This document shows, piece after piece, positions 7,081 through 12,256 of a stretch of 34,284 bases of DNA. Every line of letters starts with the position of its first letter. Positions within the stretch are counted from its first letter, which is position 1. Origin of the DNA: a virus. Where the stretch lies: positions 1 through 34,284 of the IMG/VR virus record IMGVR_UViG_3300009103_000097; one strand, 5' to 3'. The notes under the pieces are model-generated. The model worked only from the letters and a program-made list of their open reading frames with translations, did no database searches and was not told the origin of the DNA. Both the position numbers and the translations under genes were made by a program.

Positions 7081-7809
7081 ATGAAACTACTTGGAATCGA
7101 CACAAACGCAAAAACCCGTAAAGGCCAGAAAAAAGGTTATATGACGGGAATCTCTTACCTCGCACCCAGCAATGCCAGCGGTGTGATGAACACTTGCCCA
7201 TCAGCGAGCAAAGGCTGTCGTGCAGCTTGCCTGTTTACGTCAGGGAGAGGCCGTATGAATCCTGTTATGGAAGCTAGAATCAACAAGACAAAACTTCTTG
7301 CCAGTGATTCGCTGTCATACTTAAAACAGCTTAAACGTGAGATTGAAGCTCTAATGAAACGCGCAGCGAAGAATGATAAAACCGCCTGTGTTCGTCTCAA
7401 TGGCACTAGCGATATTGCTTGGGAGGAATACTTGTTAGACGGAAAGAATATCTTTGAGCATTTCCCGAATTGTCAATTTTACGACTACACAAAGCGTCTG
7501 GCTCGTGTTGCTGATTATGCAAACGGAAAGTTGCCGAGCAACTATCACTTGACTTTTTCTCATAGTGAAAACACTAGCGAAGAAACTGTGAAAGATGTTT
7601 TGAATCGTGGCGTGAATGTCGCTGTGGTTTACAAAGACGCTTTACCGGCAGAAGATTTCGGTGGTGTAGAGGTCGTCAATGGTGATGAAGATGATTTGCG
7701 TTTTTTAGATGCTATCGGAAAAATCGTTGGCCTAGTCTATAAGAAAACTAAAGCAACGGAAGATGAATGGAATGGCTTTGTGCGCCTCACGAAAGTAGAG
7801 GTGGCGTAA
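7081..7809 (+). CDS. Gp88-like phage protein of unknown function
   Basis: 242 residues resembling a family common in phages (I recall it as Gp88-like/DUF7227). Seen: an N-terminal block GYMTGISYLAPSNASG, then three conserved Cys (39, 46, 50; TCPSASKGCRAACL) followed by SGRGRMN, and later RLNGTSDIAWE and HLTFSHSENT. The Cys cluster suggests metal or iron-sulfur binding, an inference only. The biochemical role of the family is not established to my knowledge. Driven by a leaderless promoter; its stop overlaps the start of a membrane micropeptide. Confidence 0.65.
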   Translation: MKLLGIDTNAKTRKGQKKGYMTGISYLAPSNASGVMNTCPSASKGCRAACLFTSGRGRMNPVMEARINKTKLLASDSLSYLKQLKREIEALMKRAAKNDKTACVRLNGTSDIAWEEYLLDGKNIFEHFPNCQFYDYTKRLARVADYANGKLPSNYHLTFSHSENTSEETVKDVLNRGVNVAVVYKDALPAEDFGGVEVVNGDEDDLRFLDAIGKIVGLVYKKTKATEDEWNGFVRLTKVEVA

Positions 7810-7868
7810 TGTTAATTATTACAATCTTTATGATATGGTGTGCTTATTCTATGGCTCGAAGAATGTGA
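7809..7868 (+). CDS. Membrane micropeptide (19 aa)
   Basis: MLIITIFMIWCAYSMARRM: one hydrophobic span with a dibasic end. The ATG shares its A with the previous stop (TAATG), a layout for coupled translation. One of four 19-codon ORFs of this type, the others at 10146, 12800 and 13791. No known family. Confidence 0.55.
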   Translation: MLIITIFMIWCAYSMARRM

Positions 7869-7917
7869 TTCTTAAATAGATAATATAAAATAGGTTAGTA
7901 AAGTATCACAATTAAAT

Positions 7918-7991
7918 AGTGGTGTGGCCAAGTGGTAAGGCGTTGCTCTGCAAAAGCGAGATCGTGGGTTCGATTCCCACCACCACTTCCA
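7918..7991 (+). tRNA. tRNA-Cys (GCA)
   Basis: Complete cloverleaf: acceptor AGTGGTG/CACCACT, D-stem GCC/GGC with loop AAGTGGTAA, anticodon stem TTGCT/AGCGA with loop CTGCAAA (anticodon GCA), 4-nt variable loop, T-arm GTGGG-TTCGATT-CCCAC, discriminator T73 (a known tRNA-Cys identity base) and an encoded CCA at 7989-7991. The GC palindrome follows 8 nt after the CCA. Confidence 0.93.
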
Positions 7992-7998
7992 CTTCGGC

Positions 7999-8008
7999 GG
8001 CCCGGGCC
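7999..8008. repeat. GC palindrome, copy 3
   Basis: GGCCCGGGCC, perfect 10-bp palindrome just after the tRNA, followed by a long A-tract and then a promoter. Confidence 0.8.
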
Positions 8009-8042
8009 TCGAAAAAAAAATGAAAAAAATGCCCTCCAGCCC

Positions 8043-8071
8043 TTGACAAACCCCCTTTTCTGTGCTATATT
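8043..8071 (+). promoter_or_regulatory. Leaderless early promoter
   Basis: TTGACA 8043-8048, 17-bp spacer ending TGTGC, TATATT 8066-8071, 7 nt to the ATG at 8079. An A-tract (UP-element-like) lies between the palindrome and the -35 box. Confidence 0.9.
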
Positions 8072-8078
8072 ATAGCAT

Positions 8079-8363
8079 ATGAAAAACATGAAACCTATCG
8101 ACGGCGGCGAATCTTTTGCAGTACATCAACACATTATCCTGAGTAACTATTGGGAGTATTACCTCGGAGAGACTGATGAAGATGGCGTGGCTTTTGGCTA
8201 TGTGATGGGGTTTGAGAATGAGTGGGGCAGCGTCTACATGCCAGAGATTGAGCCTCACATTCTAAGCATTGCACGAGGCAAAGAGCTTGAAGATGTCATG
8301 CCCCCATTTAACTATAAGTGGGAAGAGTCTGCCCTTCAAGATTTTCTCGAAGAAAGTGCTTGA
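8079..8363 (+). CDS. Unknown acidic protein (94 aa)
   Basis: 94 residues beginning MKNMKPIDGGESFAVHQH, acidic, with likely beta strands. Family not recognised. Its stop codon TGA (8361-8363) is embedded in the TTGACA of the next promoter, so the two units overlap. Confidence 0.68.
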   Translation: MKNMKPIDGGESFAVHQHIILSNYWEYYLGETDEDGVAFGYVMGFENEWGSVYMPEIEPHILSIARGKELEDVMPPFNYKWEESALQDFLEESA

Positions 8364-8388
8364 CAAACAGGGGGAAGTGTGGTATATT
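8360..8388 (+). promoter_or_regulatory. Leaderless early promoter overlapping a stop codon
   Basis: TTGACA 8360-8365 contains the TGA stop of the upstream gene. 17-bp spacer ending TGTGG, TATATT 8383-8388, 7 nt to the ATG at 8396. Confidence 0.88.
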
Positions 8389-8395
8389 ATAGCAT

Positions 8396-8647
8396 ATGAA
8401 GTTACAAGAAGAAAGAAAAAGAGCAAAGAATCTGAAACTAGGCGCAGTCTATTTTCATGATAATGAAGCAAAACGGCTAGACCACATCATAAGCTGTCAA
8501 GGTGTGTGGCTTGTTGATGCCGTTGGTAACGGGTATGGTGAAACTATCCCCTTTGATGAGGTTGGGTACGCTGACCTTGATGAAGTGCAAGATTTCGTTG
8601 ATGATTGCAAAGTAGCACTAGGGGAGAAAGCTCCTTTAGATTATTGA
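8396..8647 (+). CDS. Unknown small acidic protein (83 aa)
   Basis: 83 residues: a basic helical start (MKLQEERKRAKNLKLG), then an SH3-like-looking beta region (GAVYFHDNEAKRLDHI, GVWLVDAVGNGYGE) and an acidic helix. Function unknown. Start fixed by the promoter. Confidence 0.66.
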   Translation: MKLQEERKRAKNLKLGAVYFHDNEAKRLDHIISCQGVWLVDAVGNGYGETIPFDEVGYADLDEVQDFVDDCKVALGEKAPLDY

Positions 8648-8656
8648 AATTAATTC

Positions 8657-8686
8657 TTGACAAAGTGGTCAAGTTTGTGGTATTAT
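8657..8686 (+). promoter_or_regulatory. Promoter for the large structured RNA
   Basis: TTGACA 8657-8662, 18-bp spacer ending TGTGG, TATTAT 8681-8686. The expected start is near 8693 and no ORF begins there. Downstream TTCTTTGAAAATTT (8710-8723) resembles boxA-type antitermination leaders of rRNA operons. Confidence 0.75.
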
Positions 8687-8692
8687 TATATA

Positions 8693-9181
8693 CAGTTGAG
8701 CGAGAAATCGTTCTTTGAAAATTTAAGGGTGAAATTGGTGTTGCTGGACTGGATAACAGGGTTCGAAGGTCAAACAAGGCGACAGCCTGACGCAGGAAAG
8801 CCCCTAGTGGAAGCGCGACGAAGCTAGACGGTGATACGATACTGGTCGGGTCAGGTTCGAATCCTGACACCCTGAACAATTTAAGCTGACGACGGTTGGC
8901 TTAAGGGAATGGCTGAATAACCCTCCATCATAAGGGGTAAGGCATAAGGCTACTTGAGAGAGTGCAATCGTATGACTTTCGTAGTTTTAGTAGACTGGAA
9001 ACTGAACTGTATTGTGCACCGGTCTTGATGGTAATGCAGCAATCCATCTTCCCACTAATTTATAGGGTGAAGCAACAAACGTCCGCAAAGAGGAAACGGC
9101 CCAATAAACAAAGTGCAAGGAGTTGTGTCGTAACGGTGCACCGTGACACGTAAAGCACTTTAAAAATTCTCCCCTTTTTTT
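8693..9181 (+). ncRNA. Large structured noncoding RNA, class unknown
   Basis: About 490 nt with its own promoter and a terminator but no credible ORF. Seen: a 5' domain closed by AGGGTG (8726-8731) with CACCCT (8868-8873), extended by AAATT/AATTT pairing; inside it a tRNA-like T-arm TCAGG-TTCGAAT-CCTGA (8851-8867). A 10-bp hairpin follows (TTAAGCTGAC-GACG-GTTGGCTTAA, ending 8904), and a 3' domain is closed by AAAGTGC/GCACTTT with nested GTGTC/GACAC. The palindrome GTGCAC occurs twice (about 9015 and 9138), so loop-loop or intermolecular contacts are possible. Size, tRNA neighbourhood and phage location recall the ornate large RNAs GOLLD and ROOL; membership is not shown. tmRNA, RNase P RNA and intron-bearing tRNA were considered and rejected. 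Confidence 0.7.
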
Positions 9182-9221
9182 GTCGATCATAAATACCTTT
9201 TTTTGATCGGCAATTTTTTTT
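9181..9221 (+). terminator. Intrinsic terminator of the large RNA
   Basis: TGTCGATCA (9181-9189) pairs with TGATCGGCA (9204-9212) over 9 bp with one G-U, followed by A and eight T. It sits in a run of related T-tract units (T7-8 then GTCGATCAT or GATCGGCAAT) from 9174 to about 9260, giving several possible stop points. Confidence 0.7.
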
Positions 9222-9314
9222 GTCGATCATTCGTGAGCGGCTAATTCTTTTGTCAATCAATTATGGCAATTAATGAGCGACAAAGAGGGTAATTGTTTTG
9301 CAAGATAATACTGT

Positions 9315-9391
9315 TTTCGTGGGATATCTCCTCCAATAATTTCGTAAATAGCACGAATTTCTCATCGGAGAAACACCCCCTTTTTACGAAA
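9315..9391 (+). other. Nested-helix RNA element in a gene-free stretch
   Basis: The gene-free interval 9222-9447 holds this structure and little else. TTTCGT (9315-9320) pairs with ACGAAA (9386-9391), GGG with CCC just inside, TCTCC (9327-9331) with GGAGA (9367-9371), and a central hairpin TTCGT (9341-9345) with ACGAA (9353-9357). Inner and outer helices reuse the same sequence, so alternative pairings are possible. Function unknown; it could be a small RNA or the 3' part of the preceding transcript. Confidence 0.5.
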
Positions 9392-9414
9392 CTTAAATGT
9401 GATACTCATCCGGC

Positions 9415-9425
9415 GGCCCGGGGCC
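9415..9425. repeat. GC palindrome, copy 4
   Basis: GGCCCGGGGCC followed by TGAAAAAAAGTAAAAAAAGTGC and then TTGACT: the standard palindrome/A-tract/promoter order. Confidence 0.78.
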
Positions 9426-9447
9426 TGAAAAAAAGTAAAAAAAGTGC

Positions 9448-9475
9448 TTGACTTTTCGGCTGATTCCTGTATAAT
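9448..9475 (+). promoter_or_regulatory. Near-leaderless early promoter
   Basis: TTGACT 9448-9453, 16-bp spacer, perfect TATAAT 9470-9475, 9 nt to the ATG at 9485, so at most about 3 nt of leader. Confidence 0.8.
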
Positions 9476-9484
9476 CAATGGCAT

Positions 9485-9721
9485 ATGAACAACACATTAG
9501 AGAACCTATTCACCTCCCACATCAACCGTATCCAGAAGGACATTGACGAGCGAGATGGTCGGCTTCCATGCCTCACCGAAGTAGACCTCAAGAACATTGC
9601 CTCTCTACGAGAGGGCCGTGTGCCTCTGTATAGTGACCATATAGACGACAACGATGCTGGTCCGATGTGGGAGTTTGACGATATCGTCAAGGAACAACAA
9701 CGCTTGGCTACTACTCCCTAG
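9485..9721 (+). CDS. Unknown small acidic protein (78 aa)
   Basis: 78 residues starting MNNTLENLFTSHINRIQKDI, likely helical in the first half and acidic in the second. Not recognised. An out-of-frame ATG at 9478 lies even closer to the start of transcription but opens only a short frame. Confidence 0.66.
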   Translation: MNNTLENLFTSHINRIQKDIDERDGRLPCLTEVDLKNIASLREGRVPLYSDHIDDNDAGPMWEFDDIVKEQQRLATTP

Positions 9722-9728
9722 TGGAAGG

Positions 9729-9785
9729 CCTCGCTCAGTCTAGCCGCCAAAGCTGCGCTTGAGACACAGCGCGACGAGGGGCTAG
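9729..9785 (+). other. Candidate H-type pseudoknot
   Basis: CCTCG (9729-9733) pairs with CGAGG (9775-9779), and CTAGCC (9740-9745) pairs with GGCTAG (9780-9785). The 3' strands are contiguous, so the two helices could stack coaxially. A small GC hairpin fits in the loop near 9752-9772. It lies just after a stop codon and just before GC palindrome copy 5. Confidence 0.45.
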
Positions 9786-9787
9786 GC

Positions 9788-9805
9788 TCAGGGCCCGGGC
9801 CCTGA
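9788..9805. repeat. GC palindrome, copy 5 (perfect 18 bp)
   Basis: TCAGGGCCCGGGCCCTGA, a perfect 18-bp palindrome and the best candidate for the consensus of the family, followed by AAAAAAGTGC and TTGACA. Confidence 0.88.
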
Positions 9806-9814
9806 AAAAAGTGC

Positions 9815-9843
9815 TTGACAAACACCCGTTTATGTGTTACATT
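9815..9843 (+). promoter_or_regulatory. Leaderless early promoter for the ArfA-like gene
   Basis: TTGACA 9815-9820, 17-bp spacer ending TGTGT, TACATT 9838-9843, 6 nt to the ATG at 9850. Confidence 0.85.
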
Positions 9844-9849
9844 ATAACA

Positions 9850-9978
9850 ATGAAACGACGAATCAAAGCACGGGTCAACAGAGATGGCCTGATGGGCAGC
9901 GCGTCTCGTGTCCATCGTGTGAGGAAGGGCAAGGGCTCTTATTGTCGTAAGTCTAAACACAAGAAAAATGAGTGGTAA
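9850..9978 (+). CDS. arfA: Minimal ArfA-like ribosome-rescue factor (42 aa)
   Basis: 42 residues, very basic. The block VRKGKGSYCRKSKHKK (residues 23-38) matches the core KGKGSYMRKGKH region of E. coli ArfA, and the preceding GLMGSASRVHR sits where ArfA contacts the release factor. In E. coli, ArfA recruits RF2 to ribosomes stalled on mRNAs without a stop codon, as a backup to tmRNA. E. coli ArfA is about 72 residues and this one is much shorter, so the family call is by motif. Expressed from a leaderless promoter; the 3' end overlaps the next gene by 11 nt. A small basic protein of another kind remains possible. Confidence 0.65.
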   Translation: MKRRIKARVNRDGLMGSASRVHRVRKGKGSYCRKSKHKKNEW

Positions 9979-10144
9979 CTATTATGATGATGAAGGTTAC
10001 TTGGGCGATCACTATGTCGGTCAAAGTAAGTATGACTATGTACTCAAGGAGTGCAAGCGGTGTGGTCAGAAGGTGGACATGAGTTCTGATCATGCTATCT
10101 GTAATTCATGTGCCGATGCAATGGAGCGTGGGTGGGAGTATTGA
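9968..10144 (+). CDS. Small zinc-ribbon protein (58 aa)
   Basis: 58 residues with two Cys pairs, CKRCG and CNSC, about 17 residues apart, the layout of a zinc ribbon. The N-terminus is Tyr/Gly/Asp-rich (MSGNYYDDEGYLGDHYVG). The role is unknown; small zinc proteins in phage early regions often bind host proteins or nucleic acid. Overlaps the end of the ArfA-like gene by 11 nt, which suggests coupled translation. Confidence 0.65.
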   Translation: MSGNYYDDEGYLGDHYVGQSKYDYVLKECKRCGQKVDMSSDHAICNSCADAMERGWEY

Positions 10145-10145
10145 T

Positions 10146-10205
10146 TTGATCCTGCTTACCCTGCTAATAATAGTAACGATTTGGCTAATGGTTAAGAGGT
10201 ACTGA
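10146..10205 (+). CDS. Membrane micropeptide with TTG start (19 aa)
   Basis: TTG-initiated 19-codon ORF; read from a formyl-Met start it is MILLTLLIIVTIWLMVKRY. One hydrophobic span with a Lys-Arg end, 1 nt after the zinc-ribbon stop, preceded by a GGGAG about 9 nt upstream. Matches the micropeptides at 7809, 12800 and 13791 in length and pattern. Start codon uncertain. Confidence 0.45.
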   Translation: MILLTLLIIVTIWLMVKRY

Positions 10206-10207
10206 GG

Positions 10208-10231
10208 GAGCCCGGGGTCTGAAAGTCAAGC
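10208..10231. repeat. GC palindrome, copy 6, with inverted -35-like arm
   Basis: AGCCCGGGGTCT (core CCCGGG 10211-10216) followed by GAAAGTCAAGC, an inverted TTGAC motif as in copies 2 and 9, then the A-tract. Confidence 0.7.
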
Positions 10232-10254
10232 ATAAAAAAAAATAAAAAAACCCC

Positions 10255-10283
10255 TTGACAAGAGGCTGTTTCTGTGTTATATT
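10255..10283 (+). promoter_or_regulatory. Leaderless early promoter
   Basis: TTGACA 10255-10260, 17-bp spacer ending TGTGT, TATATT 10278-10283, 7 nt to the ATG at 10291. Long A-tract upstream. Confidence 0.88.
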
Positions 10284-10290
10284 ATGTCAT

Positions 10291-10536
10291 ATGAAAAACG
10301 ATACAGTAACTCAAACCATCACCGAAGCCCAAGTCACCCAGCGCAAGCTGAATGAGATTAACAACAATTTCAACCTCACCGATGAGTACGTCGAGCATTT
10401 GGATCAAGCCGTGACTCAACTACTAGCTAACAAGGAACGCCTGAATAAGGCTCTAGGCATCCTCAACAAGCTGCCTTCTTCCTTGGAGGATAAGTTCGTC
10501 AAGGTCGACCCTAACCAGCAAGGACGCCGCTGGTAG
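10291..10536 (+). CDS. Unknown helical protein, possible coiled coil (81 aa)
   Basis: 81 residues starting MKNDTVTQTITEAQVTQRKL, predicted mostly helical with heptad-like spacing (LDQAVTQLLANKERLNKALG), so perhaps a short coiled-coil oligomer. The basic C-terminus ends GRRW. Start chosen at 10291 because transcription is expected to begin there; an in-frame extension to 10255 would lie within the promoter. Confidence 0.66.
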   Translation: MKNDTVTQTITEAQVTQRKLNEINNNFNLTDEYVEHLDQAVTQLLANKERLNKALGILNKLPSSLEDKFVKVDPNQQGRRW

Positions 10537-10541
10537 GCCTT

Positions 10542-10565
10542 GGCCCTTCGGGGCCCGGGCCCTGA
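10542..10565. repeat. GC palindrome, copy 7, joined to a UUCG hairpin
   Basis: GGCCC-TTCG-GGGCC (10542-10555) forms a 5-bp UUCG hairpin that overlaps the palindrome GGGCCCGGGCCC (10551-10562) and TGA. The alternative hairpin could act as an upstream 3'-end structure. Confidence 0.75.
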
Positions 10566-10584
10566 AAAAAGTTAAAAAAATCGC

Positions 10585-10613
10585 TTGACAAACACCCATT
10601 CCTGTGTTATATT
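10585..10613 (+). promoter_or_regulatory. Leaderless early promoter
   Basis: TTGACA 10585-10590, 17-bp spacer ending TGTGT, TATATT 10608-10613, 6 nt to the ATG at 10620. Confidence 0.88.
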
Positions 10614-10619
10614 ATACCA

Positions 10620-10826
10620 ATGATGAGCGAGATGGATAATTTCAAAGAGGAGGCGGCTTTCCGTCTATTCGGGCGCAGCCGTATGCTGGCTATTGCTGGC
10701 AAGGGGTGCGTGAAGTGCGGCGAGAGCGCAGCGGATTTCCGCGACGAACTCTCCCGTAAGGAGTATGGCATTTCTGGCTTTTGCCAGTCGTGTCAGGACG
10801 ACATCTTCGGAGGCCCAGAATCATGA
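10620..10826 (+). CDS. Small phage zinc-finger protein (68 aa)
   Basis: 68 residues with CVKCGE and CQSC pairs and the segment FRDELSRKEYGISGFCQ between them, a pattern I recall from small zinc-finger proteins in many phages; function not established. There are two in-frame ATGs (10620 and 10623) at the predicted transcription start. The stop overlaps the next gene's start as ATGA. Confidence 0.7.
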   Translation: MMSEMDNFKEEAAFRLFGRSRMLAIAGKGCVKCGESAADFRDELSRKEYGISGFCQSCQDDIFGGPES

Positions 10827-10969
10827 CCTCAGAAACAGATAAATTAAGTGGGCTATTAGATAGCATTAATAGCGAAGAAGAGTGGTTGGCCTATGGGGAA
10901 TCTCTCCCCTTAACGCCAATAGACCCAAATGATGATGTCCCTTGGGATTATGATACAAAAATCTTCTGA
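10823..10969 (+). CDS. Unknown small acidic protein (48 aa)
   Basis: 48 residues starting MTSETDKLSGLLDSINSEEE, acidic (DPNDDVPWDYD). ATGA overlap with the zinc-finger gene and a GGAGG at 10809-10813, 9 nt upstream, make this the likely start. The stop TGA abuts GC palindrome copy 8. Function unknown. Confidence 0.62.
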   Translation: MTSETDKLSGLLDSINSEEEWLAYGESLPLTPIDPNDDVPWDYDTKIF

Positions 10970-10983
10970 GGCCCGGGGCCTGA
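10967..10983. repeat. GC palindrome, copy 8
   Basis: TGAGGCCCGGGGCCTGA. The first TGA is the stop codon of the preceding gene. An A-tract and a promoter follow. Confidence 0.82.
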
Positions 10984-11013
10984 AAAAAAAGTAAAAAAAG
11001 TGCCTTCCAGCCC

Positions 11014-11042
11014 TTGACAAGGGGCCATTTGTGTGCTATATT
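11014..11042 (+). promoter_or_regulatory. Leaderless early promoter
   Basis: TTGACA 11014-11019, 17-bp spacer ending TGTGC, TATATT 11037-11042, 6 nt to the ATG at 11049. The sequence AAAAAAAGTGCC-TTCCAGCCC before the -35 closely repeats that upstream of 8043. Confidence 0.9.
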
Positions 11043-11048
11043 ATGGTA

Positions 11049-11330
11049 ATGAAAAACGATACTCCAACTTACACCCTCTGGAACGGGCCTACTCTAATCG
11101 ACACTTTTGAGCATAACCGTGAGGGCTATGACTCTGCTCTAGAGCGAGCTTTCGACCTTGGCCCTAGTGCCTCCATCTACTCCACTCGTGATGACCTTGT
11201 GTGGTCTGCGCGTGAAGATGAGCCAAATGAGCCTAGCGATGCGTGGCACGATGCCGACGCGCTTGCCTCTGCTGGATGGGGTACTGATGAGGATTATGGC
11301 TGCTACGGCCCAGAGGATTGCTGGGAATAG
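11049..11330 (+). CDS. Unknown acidic protein (94 aa)
   Basis: 93 codons starting MKNDTPTYTLWNGPTLIDTF, Asp/Glu/Ala-rich, ending in a Gly/Cys/Trp patch (DYGCYGPEDCWE). The N-terminus resembles that of the 10291 product over the first few residues (MKNDT), perhaps from cassette duplication. Function unknown. An in-frame ATG at 11043 lies upstream of the expected transcription start. Confidence 0.65.
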   Translation: MKNDTPTYTLWNGPTLIDTFEHNREGYDSALERAFDLGPSASIYSTRDDLVWSAREDEPNEPSDAWHDADALASAGWGTDEDYGCYGPEDCWE

Positions 11331-11336
11331 CAATCT

Positions 11337-11356
11337 CAGGCCCCGGGCTGTCAAGC
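11337..11356. repeat. GC palindrome, copy 9, with inverted -35-like arm
   Basis: CAGGCCCCGGGCTGTCAAGC: the palindrome plus an inverted TTGACA motif, followed by an A-tract. The promoter proper lies 33 nt further on. Confidence 0.75.
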
Positions 11357-11388
11357 AAAAAAAGTTATTCACAATCGAAGAAAGTGCC

Positions 11389-11417
11389 TTGACAAACGGG
11401 TGATTCTGTGCTATATT
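11389..11417 (+). promoter_or_regulatory. Early promoter with short leader
   Basis: TTGACA 11389-11394, 17-bp spacer ending TGTGC, TATATT 11412-11417. The ATG is 15 nt downstream (11433), so the leader is about 8 nt with no Shine-Dalgarno sequence. Confidence 0.87.
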
Positions 11418-11432
11418 ATAAGTATAACAACG

Positions 11433-11636
11433 ATGAAAAACTACACACCGACAATCGCTCAAAGAACTAGGATGATGAGTGCTATTGAAAACGAGCTAGA
11501 ACGAGAGAATCCGAATTATGCACATTTGACTATTACCTTTGGTATGATGCAGCACGCTGCCAACGAAGGCACAGGAGGAGACCATTACGACTATTTAGAG
11601 AGATTGTGGAATATGTTCAATCTCGAAAAAAGATGA
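11433..11636 (+). CDS. Unknown small protein (67 aa)
   Basis: 67 residues starting MKNYTPTIAQRTRMMSAIEN, mainly helical by composition. The first seven residues echo those of the 11049 product (MKNDTPT). Unknown function. Start at 11433 because the in-frame codons further upstream fall before the expected transcript start. Confidence 0.65.
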   Translation: MKNYTPTIAQRTRMMSAIENELERENPNYAHLTITFGMMQHAANEGTGGDHYDYLERLWNMFNLEKR

Positions 11637-11645
11637 AAAAAGTGC

Positions 11646-11674
11646 TTGACAAACGGTCGATTATGTGGTATATT
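11646..11674 (+). promoter_or_regulatory. Early promoter with short leader
   Basis: TTGACA 11646-11651, 17-bp spacer ending TGTGG, TATATT 11669-11674. The ATG is 14 nt downstream. Begins 9 nt after the previous stop, with no palindrome. Confidence 0.86.
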
Positions 11675-11688
11675 TAGGTATTAAGATT

Positions 11689-11943
11689 ATGATAAACGAG
11701 ACAGAACTATTACTGAATCAAGAGGTAGAAGTGACATTCCAACGAAGCCAACTTTGGGGCAAGCGTGGTCACGTTCTAGGCATTATGGCTGATGGTCGCA
11801 CATTGGATATTGAGCTACACGGTGGCAAACGGGTATTCCTAGATGTCACTTTTGTGGATGAGATTCGTGAACGCACACAGTTCGCCAAGACCGAGCAAAG
11901 TCTCGGCCCAATCGCTAACCATCTCATTAAGGACACGCTTTAA
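11689..11943 (+). CDS. Unknown protein, possible SH3-like beta barrel (84 aa)
   Basis: 84 residues starting MINETELLLNQEVEVTFQRS. The centre (KRGHVLGIMADGRTLDIELH) looks like a small beta barrel of the KOW/SH3 kind, an inference from strand spacing. The C-terminus is charged. It heads a run of five tightly packed or overlapping small genes up to 12551 served by one promoter. Confidence 0.65.
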   Translation: MINETELLLNQEVEVTFQRSQLWGKRGHVLGIMADGRTLDIELHGGKRVFLDVTFVDEIRERTQFAKTEQSLGPIANHLIKDTL

Positions 11944-11945
11944 TT

Positions 11946-12176
11946 ATGAAACTCATTGTAAAGGAAATGCCCGCAAGGCAAAAGTTCTATCAGTTAGTAG
12001 ATGCTGCGTGTTACGCTAGATTGGGATGCTCCATGCATGACTTGCCTGATTTCCCATATAGTGACTACTATGATGATGAGATTGCGTCTCACGAGGAAAT
12101 GGTTAATGCAGCGGATATGTGCATTGAGGATTTAGTGCTTGAGCTTAAAAATGATTGCGAAGGATATTGGTTATGA
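11946..12176 (+). CDS. Unknown small acidic protein (76 aa)
   Basis: 76 residues starting MKLIVKEMPARQKFYQLVDA, acidic in the middle (DLPDFPYSDYYDDEI), helical towards the end. Two nucleotides separate it from the previous stop; the start context is TTTAATT-ATG without a Shine-Dalgarno sequence. Not recognised. Confidence 0.62.
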   Translation: MKLIVKEMPARQKFYQLVDAACYARLGCSMHDLPDFPYSDYYDDEIASHEEMVNAADMCIEDLVLELKNDCEGYWL

Positions 12177-12256
12177 AGAATTGGCTTGATATGTATGGCG
12201 TATGGCTTGCGATAATTCTCTACTTCATTATAACAACTATTATTTGGAAATGGTAA
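12173..12256 (+). CDS. Small single-span membrane peptide (27 aa)
   Basis: 27 residues: MKNWLDMYGVWLAIILYF and a further hydrophobic stretch ending TTIIWKW. ATGA overlap with the previous gene and an AAGGA about 8 nt upstream support translation. One of several tiny membrane proteins here. Confidence 0.55.
   Translation: MKNWLDMYGVWLAIILYFIITTIIWKW

Noticed and set aside
8693-9181. tmRNA, RNase P RNA or group I intron in a tRNA as identity of the large RNA
   Set aside because: The T-arm and acceptor-like pairing are suggestive, but there is no CCA, no tag-peptide frame ending in a hydrophobic tag, no GAGGAAAGTCCGG-type RNase P core, and only about 120 nt between the would-be D- and T-arms, too little for an intron. 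A loose match to a group I P7-like stretch near 8820 is not enough.
9060-9260. Reverse-strand ORF with repeated MIDKK-type segments
   Set aside because: It reads through the large RNA and its T-tract terminator repeats; the repeats are explained by the T7-8/GTCGATCAT units, and there is no start signal.
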